Source: Bradyrhizobium sp. CCGUVB1N3
GTDB taxonomy: Bacteria > Pseudomonadota > Alphaproteobacteria > Rhizobiales > Xanthobacteraceae
Length of the DNA: 64,000 nucleotides
Assembly (NCBI RefSeq): GCF_024199925.1
Contig: NZ_JANADR010000001.1
Coordinates: 3,658,001-3,722,000, forward strand
Reading direction: 5' to 3'
Each line of letters opens with the position of its first letter. Position 1 is the first letter of the stretch. Shown one piece after another: positions 29,368 through 38,137 of the stretch. Made by a program: the position numbers and the translations under genes. The notes beneath the pieces were generated by a model, which was not told the origin of the DNA, did no database searches, and saw only the letters and a program-made list of their open reading frames with translations.

Positions 29368-30179
29368 AGCCTCTCGCTGATCGCGAGCTTGTAGCCGACG
29401 CCGGTGACGGTTGCGATCACGGGCGTCCCGCTGCCGATCAGCTTGCGGCGCAGCCGCGCCACCAGCGCATCGACCGTGCGCACGTCGACCTCGGTCTGGC
29501 GGTTGCTGACGACCTCGATGAGGTAGTCGCGGCTGAGCGCCCGGCCGTCGGCGCCGACGAGGGCGGCGAGCAGATCGAACTCGGCGCGGGTGAGCGCGAC
29601 CGGCTTGCTGTCGCCGTCCATCAGCTCCCGGCGCATCAGATCGATGATCCAATCACCAAAAGCAATCGAGTTGTGGTTGCGCGCCGCCTTGCGATCGATC
29701 GAGCGCCGCCGCAGCACGCTGCGCGCACGCGCAAGCAGGTCGCGCAAATTGATCGGCTTGGTCACGTAGTGATCGCCGGCGACCTCGAGCCCGAGGATGC
29801 GGTCGACGTCGGTGTCGCGGCGCGTGACGAAGATGATGCCGGCATTGCTGAGCGCCTGGACTTCCTTGGCAAGCTCAAAACCGTCGCCATCGGGCAGCTG
29901 GACGTCGAGGAAGACGAGATCGGTGCGGACGCGCAGCGCCTGGCGGCATTCCGCGCAGGAGCCGGCGCCGACCACGTCGAAATTGTTCTCGCTGAAATAG
30001 CCGACCAGCATGGCGCGGGTCACCGGATCGTCCTCGACGACGACGATGCGGGCCGGGCGACGCAAGTCCTTCGATCGCAGGTCCTTGGATTGCAGGTCCT
30101 TGGATTGCAAGTCCTTCGATTGCAAGTCCTTCGATTGCAAGTCCTTCGATTGCAAGTCCTGGGACACGGAGGCGGCCAT
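29364..30179 (-). CDS. OmpR-family response regulator with DLQSK-repeat N-terminus
   Basis: This 271-residue protein has a receiver domain from RIVVVEDDPVTRAMLVG, the phospho-acceptor Asp in DLVFLDVQLPDGDG and the Lys in HYVTKPINLRDLLARA. An OmpR-type winged helix (PVALTRAEFDLLAALVGADGRALSRDYLIEVV to TVTGVGYKLA) follows. Before the receiver lies an unusual charged leader of repeated DLQSK units. Start 30179 is chosen because AGGGAAAGG lies at the right spacing. No histidine kinase gene is adjacent, so it is an orphan here. Confidence 0.88.
   Translation of the reverse strand: MAASVSQDLQSKDLQSKDLQSKDLQSKDLQSKDLRSKDLRRPARIVVVEDDPVTRAMLVGYFSENNFDVVGAGSCAECRQALRVRTDLVFLDVQLPDGDGFELAKEVQALSNAGIIFVTRRDTDVDRILGLEVAGDHYVTKPINLRDLLARARSVLRRRSIDRKAARNHNSIAFGDWIIDLMRRELMDGDSKPVALTRAEFDLLAALVGADGRALSRDYLIEVVSNRQTEVDVRTVDALVARLRRKLIGSGTPVIATVTGVGYKLAISERL
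30063..30160. repeat. 15-bp tandem repeat inside the response-regulator gene
   Basis: About 6.5 copies of AAGTCCTTCGATTGC or its variant with GG encode DLQSK (last units DLRSK) on the minus strand. Being a multiple of three, copy-number change would lengthen or shorten the leader without a frameshift. Confidence 0.85.
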
Positions 30180-30679
30180 GGCGTCAGCCTTTCCCTGAAC
30201 GTTCGACGTCATCGAAACGGCGCACACAGGAGCCAGCCGCGCAGATGCGCTCGCAACGCAATGCGTCGCGATGTGAACCCTCATTCACAATGCATTCGAA
30301 AGCCCCAGCGAACATGGCGCGATAGTACGCGCCTCGGCGTGTGCAAACAATATCGGTCACGGTCTTGAAGCACGGACCATGAATTGGCCCATTCTCATCC
30401 CACGCACCAACGCGCGGGCCACGCTCGCACAGGCGCTCGACGCCGCGCTCGGCCATCTCGTCGCGCGCGGGACCTGTATTGGGTCGAGCGGCGCACGCAG
30501 GATCTCGCACCCGACCTCACCGGGATCGCACCGGTCAACCATCCGGCCGGACATCGCCGCCGCTGCGGCTGGAAGCGCTGAACGCCCCTCTCCGTCCCCG
30601 GCGGCCGGATGCGGCTTGCCTCGCTGCCACCTTCGAATCTAGTGTACGCCTTGAAGAACCACGATATTCCCGGGATACG
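30180..30679. other. Gene-poor stretch
   Basis: Between the response-regulator start and the receptor remnant I see no convincing gene. Open frames here are short, Arg/Pro-rich and without ribosome sites. The 5' region of the response regulator should hold its promoter, but no clear -35/-10 pair stands out. Confidence 0.5.
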
Positions 30680-30910
30680 ATGACAATCGGCATGCGATGC
30701 GCGACGCGGCGCGCAGTTCTTGGAGTTGTCGGCGGAGCCCTCAACGGCAATTTGCGCGGAGCGCTGGCCGATCCCAACGTCCACCAGCTGCTTTCTGCGC
30801 TCGATATCGGCGTCGTCACCGACACGCGCGTGGAGTTCTCTCGCATCATCAAGGCTGATTACGACCGCTGGGGCGGCGTGATCAGGTCCTCCGGCTTCAC
30901 GTTGGAGTAG
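30680..30910 (+). pseudogene. Internally deleted Bug/TctC-type substrate-binding protein
   Basis: The frame fuses a leader-like start (MTIGMRCATRRAVLGVVGGAL) to the last part of a tripartite-tricarboxylate receptor (ADPNVHQLLSALDIGVVTD to FSRIIKADYDRWGGVIRSSG). That tail matches the C-terminal helix in which Bug-family proteins end with a Trp-x-x-(V/A)-I-(K/R) pattern. About 240 central residues are missing, yet the frame is kept. At 76 residues no binding domain can form. The metallo-hydrolase gene starts 5 bp after it. Confidence 0.7.
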
Positions 30911-30915
30911 GCATC

Positions 30916-31764
30916 ATGGAGGTCATACTGCTCGGCACTGGCGGCCCGCGCCCGGACCCGCGCCGCATGGCGACGACCACGCTGATCAGGCTCGGCGACG
31001 AGAATATCCTGTTCGATGCCGGCCGCGGCGTCATGGTGCAGCTCAGCAAGGCCGGCGTGCCGCTTGGCTCCATCAACACGGTCTTCCTCACGCATCACCA
31101 CTTCGACCATATCGGCGACCTCTACGATGTGATGCTGAATTCATGGATCCATGGGCGCAAGGACGAGCTGCGCATCTATGGGCCTCCGGATACCGAACGG
31201 CTCGTCAATACGCTGGTCACGCAGGTCTACGACAAAGACATCACCTGGCGGGATCGAGGCGAGCCGAGCTTCGGCGGCTGGAAGCCGGTCGTCGCAACGG
31301 ACATCGTTCCCGGTCCCGTTCTCGACACCGGTCGCTGGAAAATCACCGCCGACCTCGTCTCACATGGCGACGGCCTCGACATGCCGCCGGCCTTCCTCAA
31401 GCGCTGGATGTGTCTCGGCTACCGCTTCGAGGCTCAGGGCAAGGTCATTGCGATTTCCGGCGACACGGTCCCCTGCCCTGGTCTCGAGCGACTGGCACAG
31501 GGAGCTGACCTGCTCGTCCAGTGTTGCTTTCTCGCGACGCCGGAGATCAACAACGAGCATTTCCGCCGGCTTGCGAAATTCACGCTTGCCTGCGGCGATA
31601 CGGTTGGCAAGGTCGCGGCCAAGGCTGGCGTCAAAAAGCTCGCACTGACCCACCACCGGCCGCGCACCGACGATTCCATGCTGAACGCGCTGCTCGCGGA
31701 TGTCCGACAGGACTATTCAGGCCCCGTCGTGCTCGGCGAGGACCTCACGCGAATCGAGGTCTGA
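30916..31764 (+). CDS. MBL-fold metallo-hydrolase (RNase Z/arylsulfatase-like)
   Basis: This 282-residue protein has the metal motif LTHHHFDHIGDLYD (His-x-His-x-Asp-His), a third His in LVSHGDGLD, the bridging Asp in IAISGDTVPCPGLE and a last His in LALTHHRPRTDDS. The N-terminus MEVILLGTGGPRPDPRRMAT and the general layout match the RNase Z-like branch, which also holds small-molecule hydrolases. Its place right behind a solute-receptor remnant suggests a catabolic unit that has partly decayed. Confidence 0.88.
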   Translation: MEVILLGTGGPRPDPRRMATTTLIRLGDENILFDAGRGVMVQLSKAGVPLGSINTVFLTHHHFDHIGDLYDVMLNSWIHGRKDELRIYGPPDTERLVNTLVTQVYDKDITWRDRGEPSFGGWKPVVATDIVPGPVLDTGRWKITADLVSHGDGLDMPPAFLKRWMCLGYRFEAQGKVIAISGDTVPCPGLERLAQGADLLVQCCFLATPEINNEHFRRLAKFTLACGDTVGKVAAKAGVKKLALTHHRPRTDDSMLNALLADVRQDYSGPVVLGEDLTRIEV

Positions 31765-31853
31765 GAGCGAGGGCCGTCGCACCTCGAACGCGACCAAGCG
31801 CCTGCGTCACATCTGCTCGCAGCGGAAAAAGTGCCTGCGAAGGTCGTCCGGCC

Positions 31854-32045
31854 TCAGGACGATCCGACCTCGATCCGGAACGACAGCGTCTCCTCCGCCC
31901 CGGGCGCGACGTGCATCAGGCCCGGCTTGTCGCTGAACTCGCCGTCGAAGCCGGCGGGGCTCGCATAGCCGCGCCATGGCTCGATGCAGAGAAACGGCGC
32001 GCCCGACGGCTTCGACCAGACGCCGAGCTCGCGGAAGCCACGCCA
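31854..32045 (-). pseudogene. Displaced 3' end of an aldose-1-epimerase gene
   Basis: On the minus strand the segment reads WRGFRELGVWSKPSGAPFLC, then IEPWRGYASPAGFDGEFSDK and HVAPGAEETLSFRIEVGSS, followed by a stop at 31854. This is the last 64 codons of the same protein as the intact epimerase at 39863-40744. The DNA is roughly three-quarters identical, with no gaps. Homology ends at about 32045. No start or N-terminal part is present here. Confidence 0.9.
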
Positions 32046-32060
32046 ACGTTTGATCGAGCC

Positions 32061-32236
32061 AATTCCCTGGTAACAGGGAATTCTGCAGGGAAATGGTCGC
32101 AGAAAGTCGCCCAGGTCGCTTGCGAAATTGCAGGAAGCGCCCGCGAATCCAGGCCTTTGCGGCCACGAATGTACGAAGCCGTAACAGGGAAATTTTAGAT
32201 CTGATCAGGGAATGAGCGCGGCCTGAACAGGGAAAT
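32061..32236. repeat. Six CAGGGAAAT-type short repeats at the island's left end
   Basis: Copies occur at 32061-32069 (inverted), 32074-32082, 32086-32094, 32185-32193, 32206-32214 and 32228-32236. The first two form a near-perfect palindrome (AATTCCCTGGT and AACAGGGAATT). No gene is seen in 32046-32369. The position just inside the junction suits recombinase arm-type or accessory-factor sites, which is inference. Confidence 0.6.
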
Positions 32237-32369
32237 CGCCGTCGTCGGTGCGGTCGTCAAAGTCATCCCCATCTCATTGTCTCCACTCCGCGAATCTACC
32301 GACTTTTAATGTTGGTCCGCGATGTTAGCTTGAGCCGAATCCTGACGTCGCCAACGGGGAGCCAAAGTG

Positions 32370-33341
32370 ATGCCGAGGCGGGTGCAGCCACAATGGGGGC
32401 GGACCGGGATGGTCCGGCTCGCCGGCGCTCGAAAAATCGATCACCGCAGCCCCGATTTCGTCCACGGCGCCGGACCGCACGGCACCGATCGCGGTCGCCA
32501 AGGTTTTCTCCTCAATCTCGCTCAACTCAGTGATCTCATGGAAGGCCTGCGTCTTCCTCGCTTACCTGGCCACGAGCTCGAGTGTCGTGCGTGGCTCAAC
32601 CGCATCCGCGACATCGTGCTCAAGGACTGTTTGCAGACGGATCAGCAACCGACCCGACGCGAGGTGCATGCGGCGCTGGCCGAGCTGCGCAAGCAGACGC
32701 TCCTTTTCCTTGCATGCGCGGCAACGATCGGCCCCCGCGAGTGGCGCGCCGATGCCGCGGCAATCGCACCCGAAGGCCCGCTTAACGTCTTCTGCATGCT
32801 CCCGGAAGCGCTGTATGGTTTCGCCGCGCACGCCCGGTTTGAAGCTAGATGCAGCGCCGCGCCGCTTGGCATGCAACTGCTGGCCTTCGCCGAGGCGGCG
32901 GATGGTCTGGCGCAGGGTTTGAAATGGCTGGACTTTGTGGCGCAAGACAAAGCGTTCAAGGCGCTACCGCAAACCAGCGACTACGCTGTGGGCAACCTGG
33001 CCGACGCGGTTCGGATCGCGCAGCGCCTCGATCCGGCGCTCGAGCACGCCCTTGAGACTAGCAAGAAGCACGGCGGCCCGGAGCCCAAGCGCATCATGAA
33101 GCAGGCGGTGGTGTGGTTGGCCGAGCTGCTGGACTATTATGGCGGCACATTCACCCACAATCCGCGGATCAAAACCGAGTACAAAGGTCGGCCGCAAACG
33201 CCGGCGGGTCAATTCGTGTTCAGATTCCTCAAGCTGTGCGATTCCTCCATTACCGAGACGGCGGTCAGCCAATTCATGGCAGAGGCGATCGAATTCAGAA
33301 ACCAGCAGCGCCGCTTGGCGACCGAGGAGACGTCTTCCTGA
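32370..33341 (+). CDS. Hypothetical island protein
   Basis: This 323-residue protein starts at ATG 32370 with GGGGAG upstream. The first 60 residues are Arg/Pro-rich and may be poorly folded. From MEGLRLPRLPG onward the protein is helical, including RREVHAALAELRKQTLLFLA, and the C-terminal part DYYGGTFTHNPRIKTEYKGR to SQFMAEAIEFRNQQ looks conserved. I know no family. It is the first gene of a tight rightward run ending at the terminase gene, and the next open frame begins at its stop codon. Confidence 0.65.
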   Translation: MPRRVQPQWGRTGMVRLAGARKIDHRSPDFVHGAGPHGTDRGRQGFLLNLAQLSDLMEGLRLPRLPGHELECRAWLNRIRDIVLKDCLQTDQQPTRREVHAALAELRKQTLLFLACAATIGPREWRADAAAIAPEGPLNVFCMLPEALYGFAAHARFEARCSAAPLGMQLLAFAEAADGLAQGLKWLDFVAQDKAFKALPQTSDYAVGNLADAVRIAQRLDPALEHALETSKKHGGPEPKRIMKQAVVWLAELLDYYGGTFTHNPRIKTEYKGRPQTPAGQFVFRFLKLCDSSITETAVSQFMAEAIEFRNQQRRLATEETSS

Positions 33342-34730
33342 TTGCGACAAGTGCCATGCTTCCCTCAACTGGTTTGCACCCGAGCGAGGGAGGACCAGTT
33401 GCAGAGCAAGTCGCAGACAAATGGGTGTCCGCTTCGGCACGACCTCACACCAATTTTGGTCCGGATCGACGAGCTGAAGCGGCTCGGCCGTGAGACGCGG
33501 CGTCACCCCAAGGCGCAGATCGGTAAACTCGCGGCAAATCTGCAAGAGTTCGGCGTCACGCTGCCCATCCTCATCGACCAGCACGGCGGGGTGATCGGCG
33601 GTTGGGCGGTCATAGCGGCGGCCCAGCAACTGGGGCTCGATGAGATTCCCGCTATCAAACTGGTCGATCTCACCGAACCACAGGCGCGCCGGCTTCGGCT
33701 CGCCCACAACCGATTGGCCCAGGACGCCAGCTGGGATCCGCGTGAGCTGCAGCTCGAGCTGTCAGAAATCCTGGCAATCGACGCACAAGTCGACCTGCAA
33801 CTGACCGGATTTTCGGCCGGCGAAATCGACATGCTTCTCGCCGGCGCCGACGATCAAGAGGATGACGTGCCGACCGCGGAGCCGGGGCCACCTGTCAGCA
33901 CACCAGGCGACACCCTCCTAGGTCCACATTGGATCCATTGCGGCGATGCGCTTCAGGCAGAGAGCTACCGCAAGCTCATGGGCGATGAACGGGCCAGGAT
34001 GGTTTTTGCGGACCCGCCTTACAACTGCAAGATCAGTGGGCATGTATCCGGTCGAGGCCAAGTCAAACACGGTGACTTTGCGATGGCCAGCGGCGAGATG
34101 GCCCCGCCAGAATATGAAGCGTTTTTGACCAGCGTCTTCACCCAAATGTGCGACTGCGCTGTCGATGGCTCGCTGCATTTCATTTTCTCGGATTGGCGCG
34201 TCATGGGCGAGCTGCTCAGTGCCGGACGAGCGATCTACACCGAGCTCAAAAACCTCTGCATTTGGAACAAGAGCAATGCCGGCATGGGCTCGCTGTACCG
34301 CTCGCAGCATGAGCTGGTGTTCGTCTACAAGTTCGGCGCCGCGTCGCATATCAACAACATCGCGCTCGGCCGCCATGGACGCAACCGGACCAATGTCTGG
34401 AATTATGTCAGTCAGAGCGCGCTGAGCGGAACGTCGAAAAGCAAGCTCGCCCTGCACCCGACCGTCAAGCCGGTCGCGCTCATCGCCGACGCGATCCGCG
34501 ATTGCACCAACGAGCACGACATCGTGCTCGATCCGTTCGGGGGCGCCGGAACGACGCTCATCGCCGCGGAGCGGACCCGCCGTCGGGCGCGGCTGATTGA
34601 AATCGATACGCGCTACGTGGATGTCACCATTCGCCGCTGGCAGCATGTCACGGGCAAGGCCGCGGTCCACGCCGAGACCGGCGAAAAATTTGACCAGCGG
34701 GTGCACCGTAGCCGTGGAGAGCGCTCGTGA
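33342..34730 (+). CDS. ParB-like nuclease domain fused to beta-class DNA methyltransferase
   Basis: This protein is up to 462 residues. Residues 40-140 form a ParB/Srx-like domain (RRHPKAQIGKLAANLQEFGV, HGGVIGGWAVIAAAQQLGLDEIP). The methylase follows with motif IV in MVFADPPYNCKISG and, later, motif I in VLDPFGGAGTTLIAAERT. That order marks the beta class (N6-adenine or N4-cytosine). HPTVKPVALIADAI sits between them. The combination is common in temperate-phage and island genes. The start is uncertain: TTG 33342 directly after the previous stop, or GTG 33351, with GAGGAG nearby. The end overlaps the next gene by 4 bp. Confidence 0.88.
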   Translation: MRQVPCFPQLVCTRAREDQLQSKSQTNGCPLRHDLTPILVRIDELKRLGRETRRHPKAQIGKLAANLQEFGVTLPILIDQHGGVIGGWAVIAAAQQLGLDEIPAIKLVDLTEPQARRLRLAHNRLAQDASWDPRELQLELSEILAIDAQVDLQLTGFSAGEIDMLLAGADDQEDDVPTAEPGPPVSTPGDTLLGPHWIHCGDALQAESYRKLMGDERARMVFADPPYNCKISGHVSGRGQVKHGDFAMASGEMAPPEYEAFLTSVFTQMCDCAVDGSLHFIFSDWRVMGELLSAGRAIYTELKNLCIWNKSNAGMGSLYRSQHELVFVYKFGAASHINNIALGRHGRNRTNVWNYVSQSALSGTSKSKLALHPTVKPVALIADAIRDCTNEHDIVLDPFGGAGTTLIAAERTRRRARLIEIDTRYVDVTIRRWQHVTGKAAVHAETGEKFDQRVHRSRGERS

Positions 34731-35128
34731 GTCACAAATCCGGTAAGGGCGCCGGCTACGGCAAACCTCCCCTGCACACCCGCTTCAAACCGGGCCAATC
34801 CGGCAATCCCCGCGGTCGCCCGAAGGGAAGCTTGAATTTCGCCACCGACCTGAAAAACACCCTCTCATCCCCCATCACCCTGAACGAGGGCGGAAAATCA
34901 CGGCGCGTCACCACGCAAAAGGCGGCCTTGCTGCGCCTCAGAGAACAAGCGCTCAAGGGCAACGTCAAGGCGCTCGATAAACTGCTCTCCTACGCGATGG
35001 CGATGAGCGGCGGCGCCGCGGAGGACAGCGCGAAGAGCCCCTCGGTTGAAGATCAGGCGATCCTCGACGCGTTTCGCGCGCAGATTCTGGCGGAGGCCCG
35101 CGACGATGAAGAGGAAGGTGGCCCATGA
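34727..35128 (+). CDS. DUF5681-domain protein
   Basis: This 133-residue protein starts at GTG 34727 inside the methylase stop. Its N-terminus has the DUF5681 hallmark RFKPGQSGNPRGRPKGSLNF, followed by QKAALLRLREQALKGNVKAL and an acidic tail. DUF5681 proteins are regularly found directly before terminase large-subunit genes, so a small-terminase-like or packaging-partner role is a fair guess. It overlaps the terminase gene by 4 bp (ATGA). Confidence 0.85.
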   Translation: MSHKSGKGAGYGKPPLHTRFKPGQSGNPRGRPKGSLNFATDLKNTLSSPITLNEGGKSRRVTTQKAALLRLREQALKGNVKALDKLLSYAMAMSGGAAEDSAKSPSVEDQAILDAFRAQILAEARDDEEEGGP

Positions 35129-36564
35129 GCGACCTCGTCGCCGCGTTGATCCGACGCGACTTGCGTTACTTTACCCAAAAAGCCTTCTACACGGTCTTTC
35201 CGGGCACCGAGTATCTTCCGAACTGGCACATTGACGCAGTCGTTTACCAGCTTATGCGGATCAGCGCCGGCGAATGCCGGCGCCTCATCATCAGCCAGCC
35301 GCCCCGTTCGTTAAAATCGCTGTCGGTGTCGGTCGCTTTTCCCGCCTGGGTGTTGGGCCACGATCCGAGCCGCCGAATCATTGTGGTCAGTTATTCCAGC
35401 GAACTTGCCGCGGAACTACACCGCCAGTTCAGGATGGTGATTGATTCGGCGTGGTATCGAACCCTGTTTCCGGCCATGCGCCCGGTCAAGGACACCGGCT
35501 CCGAACTCGTGACCACCGCCGGAGGCAGTCGTTACGCCACCACGATTGGGGGGACTCTAACCGGTCGCGGGGCCGATCTGATCGTCATTGACGATCCACT
35601 TAAGGCAGAGGAAGCAATGTCGGAGCTGGCGCGCAAACGCGTGAGCGACTGGTATGGCGGGACGCTGGTCTCGCGATTGAACGACAAGGAAAACGGCCCG
35701 ATCGTACTCGTCATGCAGCGCCTGCATGAAGACGATCTCGCCGGCCATCTGTTGCAGCTGGGTGGCTGGCACCACCTCGATCTCCCAGCCATCGCGGTTG
35801 AAGACAGCGAAATTCCGATCGGAAAAAATCGCCGATTCCGCCGCCGCACCGGCGACCTGCTGCATCCCCGACGCGAAAACAAGCTCGTGCTCGATCGTAT
35901 CAAAGCCGAGACCGGCAGCCTGCAATTTTCGGCGCAATACCAGCAGCGGCCTGTTCCACTCGAAGGCAATCTGATCAAGCGAGAGTGGTTTAGCTGGTAC
36001 GAGCAGCTGCCGGCCGCCGGCGCATCAGACTGTGTCGTCCAAAGCTGGGACACCGCCATGATGACCGGAAACGGCAACGACTATTCGGTCTGTACCACCT
36101 GGCGCGTCATCAAGAAGGATTACTATCTGCTCGAGGTGTGCAGGGTTCGGCAACAATATCCCGACCTCAGGCGGACCGTGATCGGGCTGGCGGCAAAACA
36201 TAAGGCGGACGCGGTTTTGATCGAGGATGCCGGTCCCGGCATGATGATGCTGCAGGACCTGCAACGTGATACGCCGGACGGCATGCCGCGTCCGATTGGC
36301 ATCAAGCCGGAAGGCAGCAAGGTCGATCGCACGGCTGCACAATCCTTCCGGATTGAAGCCGGACAAGTGCATCTGCCGGCAAACGCAGCCTGGCTCGACC
36401 ACTATCTGCTGGAACTGCTAGCGTTTCCGCACGGCAAACACGACGACCAGGTTGACAGCACGTCGCAATTTCTGAAGTGGGTGGGCAATCATCCGATGTT
36501 CGATGACATCGAGCTCAACGTCATTTCGGTCGGCCGCGAGGACTATGGTTATGGCTACCCATAA
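35125..36564 (+). CDS. terL: Phage terminase large subunit
   Basis: This is a complete 479-residue protein. The ATPase domain has the phage-type Walker A LIISQPPRSLKSLSVSV, Walker B ADLIVIDDPLKAEEAM and a coupling segment near LVMQRLHEDDLAGHLL. The C-terminal RNase H-like nuclease has acidic residues in VVQSWDTAMMTG, VLIEDAGPG and HGKHDDQVDSTSQFL. It would cut and translocate DNA into a prohead, but no portal or capsid gene follows. The next gene on this strand is 700 bp away and is not structural. Confidence 0.93.
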   Translation: MSDLVAALIRRDLRYFTQKAFYTVFPGTEYLPNWHIDAVVYQLMRISAGECRRLIISQPPRSLKSLSVSVAFPAWVLGHDPSRRIIVVSYSSELAAELHRQFRMVIDSAWYRTLFPAMRPVKDTGSELVTTAGGSRYATTIGGTLTGRGADLIVIDDPLKAEEAMSELARKRVSDWYGGTLVSRLNDKENGPIVLVMQRLHEDDLAGHLLQLGGWHHLDLPAIAVEDSEIPIGKNRRFRRRTGDLLHPRRENKLVLDRIKAETGSLQFSAQYQQRPVPLEGNLIKREWFSWYEQLPAAGASDCVVQSWDTAMMTGNGNDYSVCTTWRVIKKDYYLLEVCRVRQQYPDLRRTVIGLAAKHKADAVLIEDAGPGMMMLQDLQRDTPDGMPRPIGIKPEGSKVDRTAAQSFRIEAGQVHLPANAAWLDHYLLELLAFPHGKHDDQVDSTSQFLKWVGNHPMFDDIELNVISVGREDYGYGYP

Positions 36565-36634
36565 CCAGCCTGCCTGTTAGTGCGTCGTCGAGCTCCTTCT
36601 GCAGAACGAAGCCAATTGCGTCGCGTTTCTAACC

Positions 36635-37030
36635 TTAGCCTTCCTCTGACCTGAGAGACCGAAGCGCGCGCTTCTGCAGCGCTAGTGCGCTTCGCTCGTA
36701 GCGCTCAAGGCCGTTGAGCCGCCTCCCGATGGCTCCTGTCGGGCCATCGGATAGATCGGCCAACATCGCTTGGCGCAGCATTCGGACACGGCATAGGTCG
36801 CGCTTGGCATGTGCGACGGCAGCGGCCGCTTCCGATCCGATCGCATGCCCGAGGCCGGAGCAAATAGCGAACATGAGGGGCGCTAGCTCCAGGTCTTCCA
36901 GTGTGCCGCGGCGCGCGAGTCCGTGGCGCAAGGCGTTTTGGCTCGACGTTGTTTTTCCAGCCGCCGTTTTCGGGCCGGTGCTGCGCTGGGCGTTGCTGCG
37001 ATTGGCTTCGATTTGTCGGTGTGACGCCAT
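36635..37030 (-). CDS. Hypothetical protein with STGPKT...NALRHGL motif
   Basis: This 131-residue protein starts MASHRQIEANRSNAQRSTGP, followed by SSQNALRHGLARRG. This segment recurs in many short Rhizobiales proteins of unknown role. The rest is helical and Arg/Leu-rich. It is the only gene of the island on the minus strand. The start at 37030 is chosen to match that conserved beginning, because the upstream residues are Gly/Arg-rich. Confidence 0.7.
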   Translation of the reverse strand: MASHRQIEANRSNAQRSTGPKTAAGKTTSSQNALRHGLARRGTLEDLELAPLMFAICSGLGHAIGSEAAAAVAHAKRDLCRVRMLRQAMLADLSDGPTGAIGRRLNGLERYERSALALQKRALRSLRSEEG

Positions 37031-37276
37031 GTCCGCGCGTCCTCGGCTGCCGCCCCTCCTAGCCCTCGGAGGTTCCCTCCAAGCACCTGACAGATCAAGG
37101 TTTTTCGGGCCAAACAAACAACGATCTTGCTGCAGAAAGGACTGGCATTCCCACGCAAAAGGAGCGTTACTGGTCTGACCGGGCGTTCACCGATGGCCCC
37201 GGTATCTCACCCTGCGGGAGCGGGGGTTTTGGCGGTGCGGCGGCAAGCCGCGAGTGCCAAACCCAAGGAGATACCG

Positions 37277-38137
37277 GTGACCACGATTGCAGCCAATGGC
37301 GCCGAGGCGCCCCGTCCCATCATCAAGTTCAACCCGTACGACCGCCGCGCCTTTATTGGCGGCTCGGATGCCCGCATCATCATGGGCGATGACCAGGACG
37401 AGCTCATTCGCCTATGGCGCGAAAAGCGCGGCGAGATCGCGCCGCAAGATTTTGCCCACAACCTGATCGTTCAGCTCGGGACCGTCACGGAAGAGCTCAA
37501 CCGGAGCTGGTATCAGCACGCCTCCGGCCAGACCGTCAAAGACGTTCAAAAGCGCCTTCGCCATCCCGTGCATGGCTGGATGGCCGCAACCCTCGACGGC
37601 CTCGTCCAAGAGACCGGCGCGGTGTTTGAAGCCAAGTTCATGCTGCCCTGGGGCTTTACCGAAGAGGCCGCCGCCGAAAAGCACATGGCGCAGCTGCAGC
37701 ACAACATGTGGGTGATCGCCGCCCGCTCGGCAGTGCTCTCGGTGATTACCGGTGGGGGCAAATGGGTCGAGATCACCGTGCATGCCGACCCGCTCTATCA
37801 GCACCTCTTGCTGACCGCGGAAAAGAAGTTCTGGCGCTGCGTGCAGAGTGGCGAGCCGCCGCTCCTGTTCAGCATCGAGCCGCCGCGGCCGCGCCTCGCC
37901 GCCGTCAAGGTCGTTGACATGACCGCCTCCAATCTGTGGGCCGAGTGCGCGGCGACCTATCTGCGCACCCGGGAGGCCCATGGCGAGCACGAACTGGCCA
38001 AGGCGGAGCTTAAGAAGCTGCTGCCCGATGACGCCAAGGAAGCGTTCGGCCACGGCATCCGCGCCAAGCGCTCCAAGGCCGGCGCGGTCAGTTTTGATCC
38101 GGTTGAGATGGAGAGCGTCAATGCACCAGGCCAGTGA
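37277..38137 (+). CDS. YqaJ-like viral recombinase/exonuclease
   Basis: This 286-residue protein starts at GTG 37277 behind [23 protein letters not shown] is the conserved YqaJ N-terminal signature, [20 protein letters not shown] has the Asp and Glu-x-Lys of the PD-(D/E)XK nuclease, and [13 protein letters not shown] has the Gln motif. The partner is the next gene, an ERF annealing protein, which overlaps it by 17 bp. Exonuclease plus annealing protein is the usual phage recombination pair. Confidence 0.87.
   Translation: MTTIAANGAEAPRPIIKFNPYDRRAFIGGSDARIIMGDDQDELIRLWREKRGEIAPQDFAHNLIVQLGTVTEELNRSWYQHASGQTVKDVQKRLRHPVHGWMAATLDGLVQETGAVFEAKFMLPWGFTEEAAAEKHMAQLQHNMWVIAARSAVLSVITGGGKWVEITVHADPLYQHLLLTAEKKFWRCVQSGEPPLLFSIEPPRPRLAAVKVVDMTASNLWAECAATYLRTREAHGEHELAKAELKKLLPDDAKEAFGHGIRAKRSKAGAVSFDPVEMESVNAPGQ

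Noticed and set aside
30063..30160. A short tandem repeat as possible CRISPR or iteron array
   Set aside because: The 15-bp units are contiguous and translate in frame inside the response-regulator gene.
28131..30368. A 745-residue plus-strand frame over the acyltransferase and response-regulator genes
   Set aside because: It is out of frame with both genes and very Arg-rich. Its length comes from high GC and the 15-bp repeat, which has no stops.
30379..30642. An 87-residue plus-strand frame upstream of the receptor remnant
   Set aside because: Ser/Arg/Ala-rich with no ribosome site or domain. Treated as non-coding.
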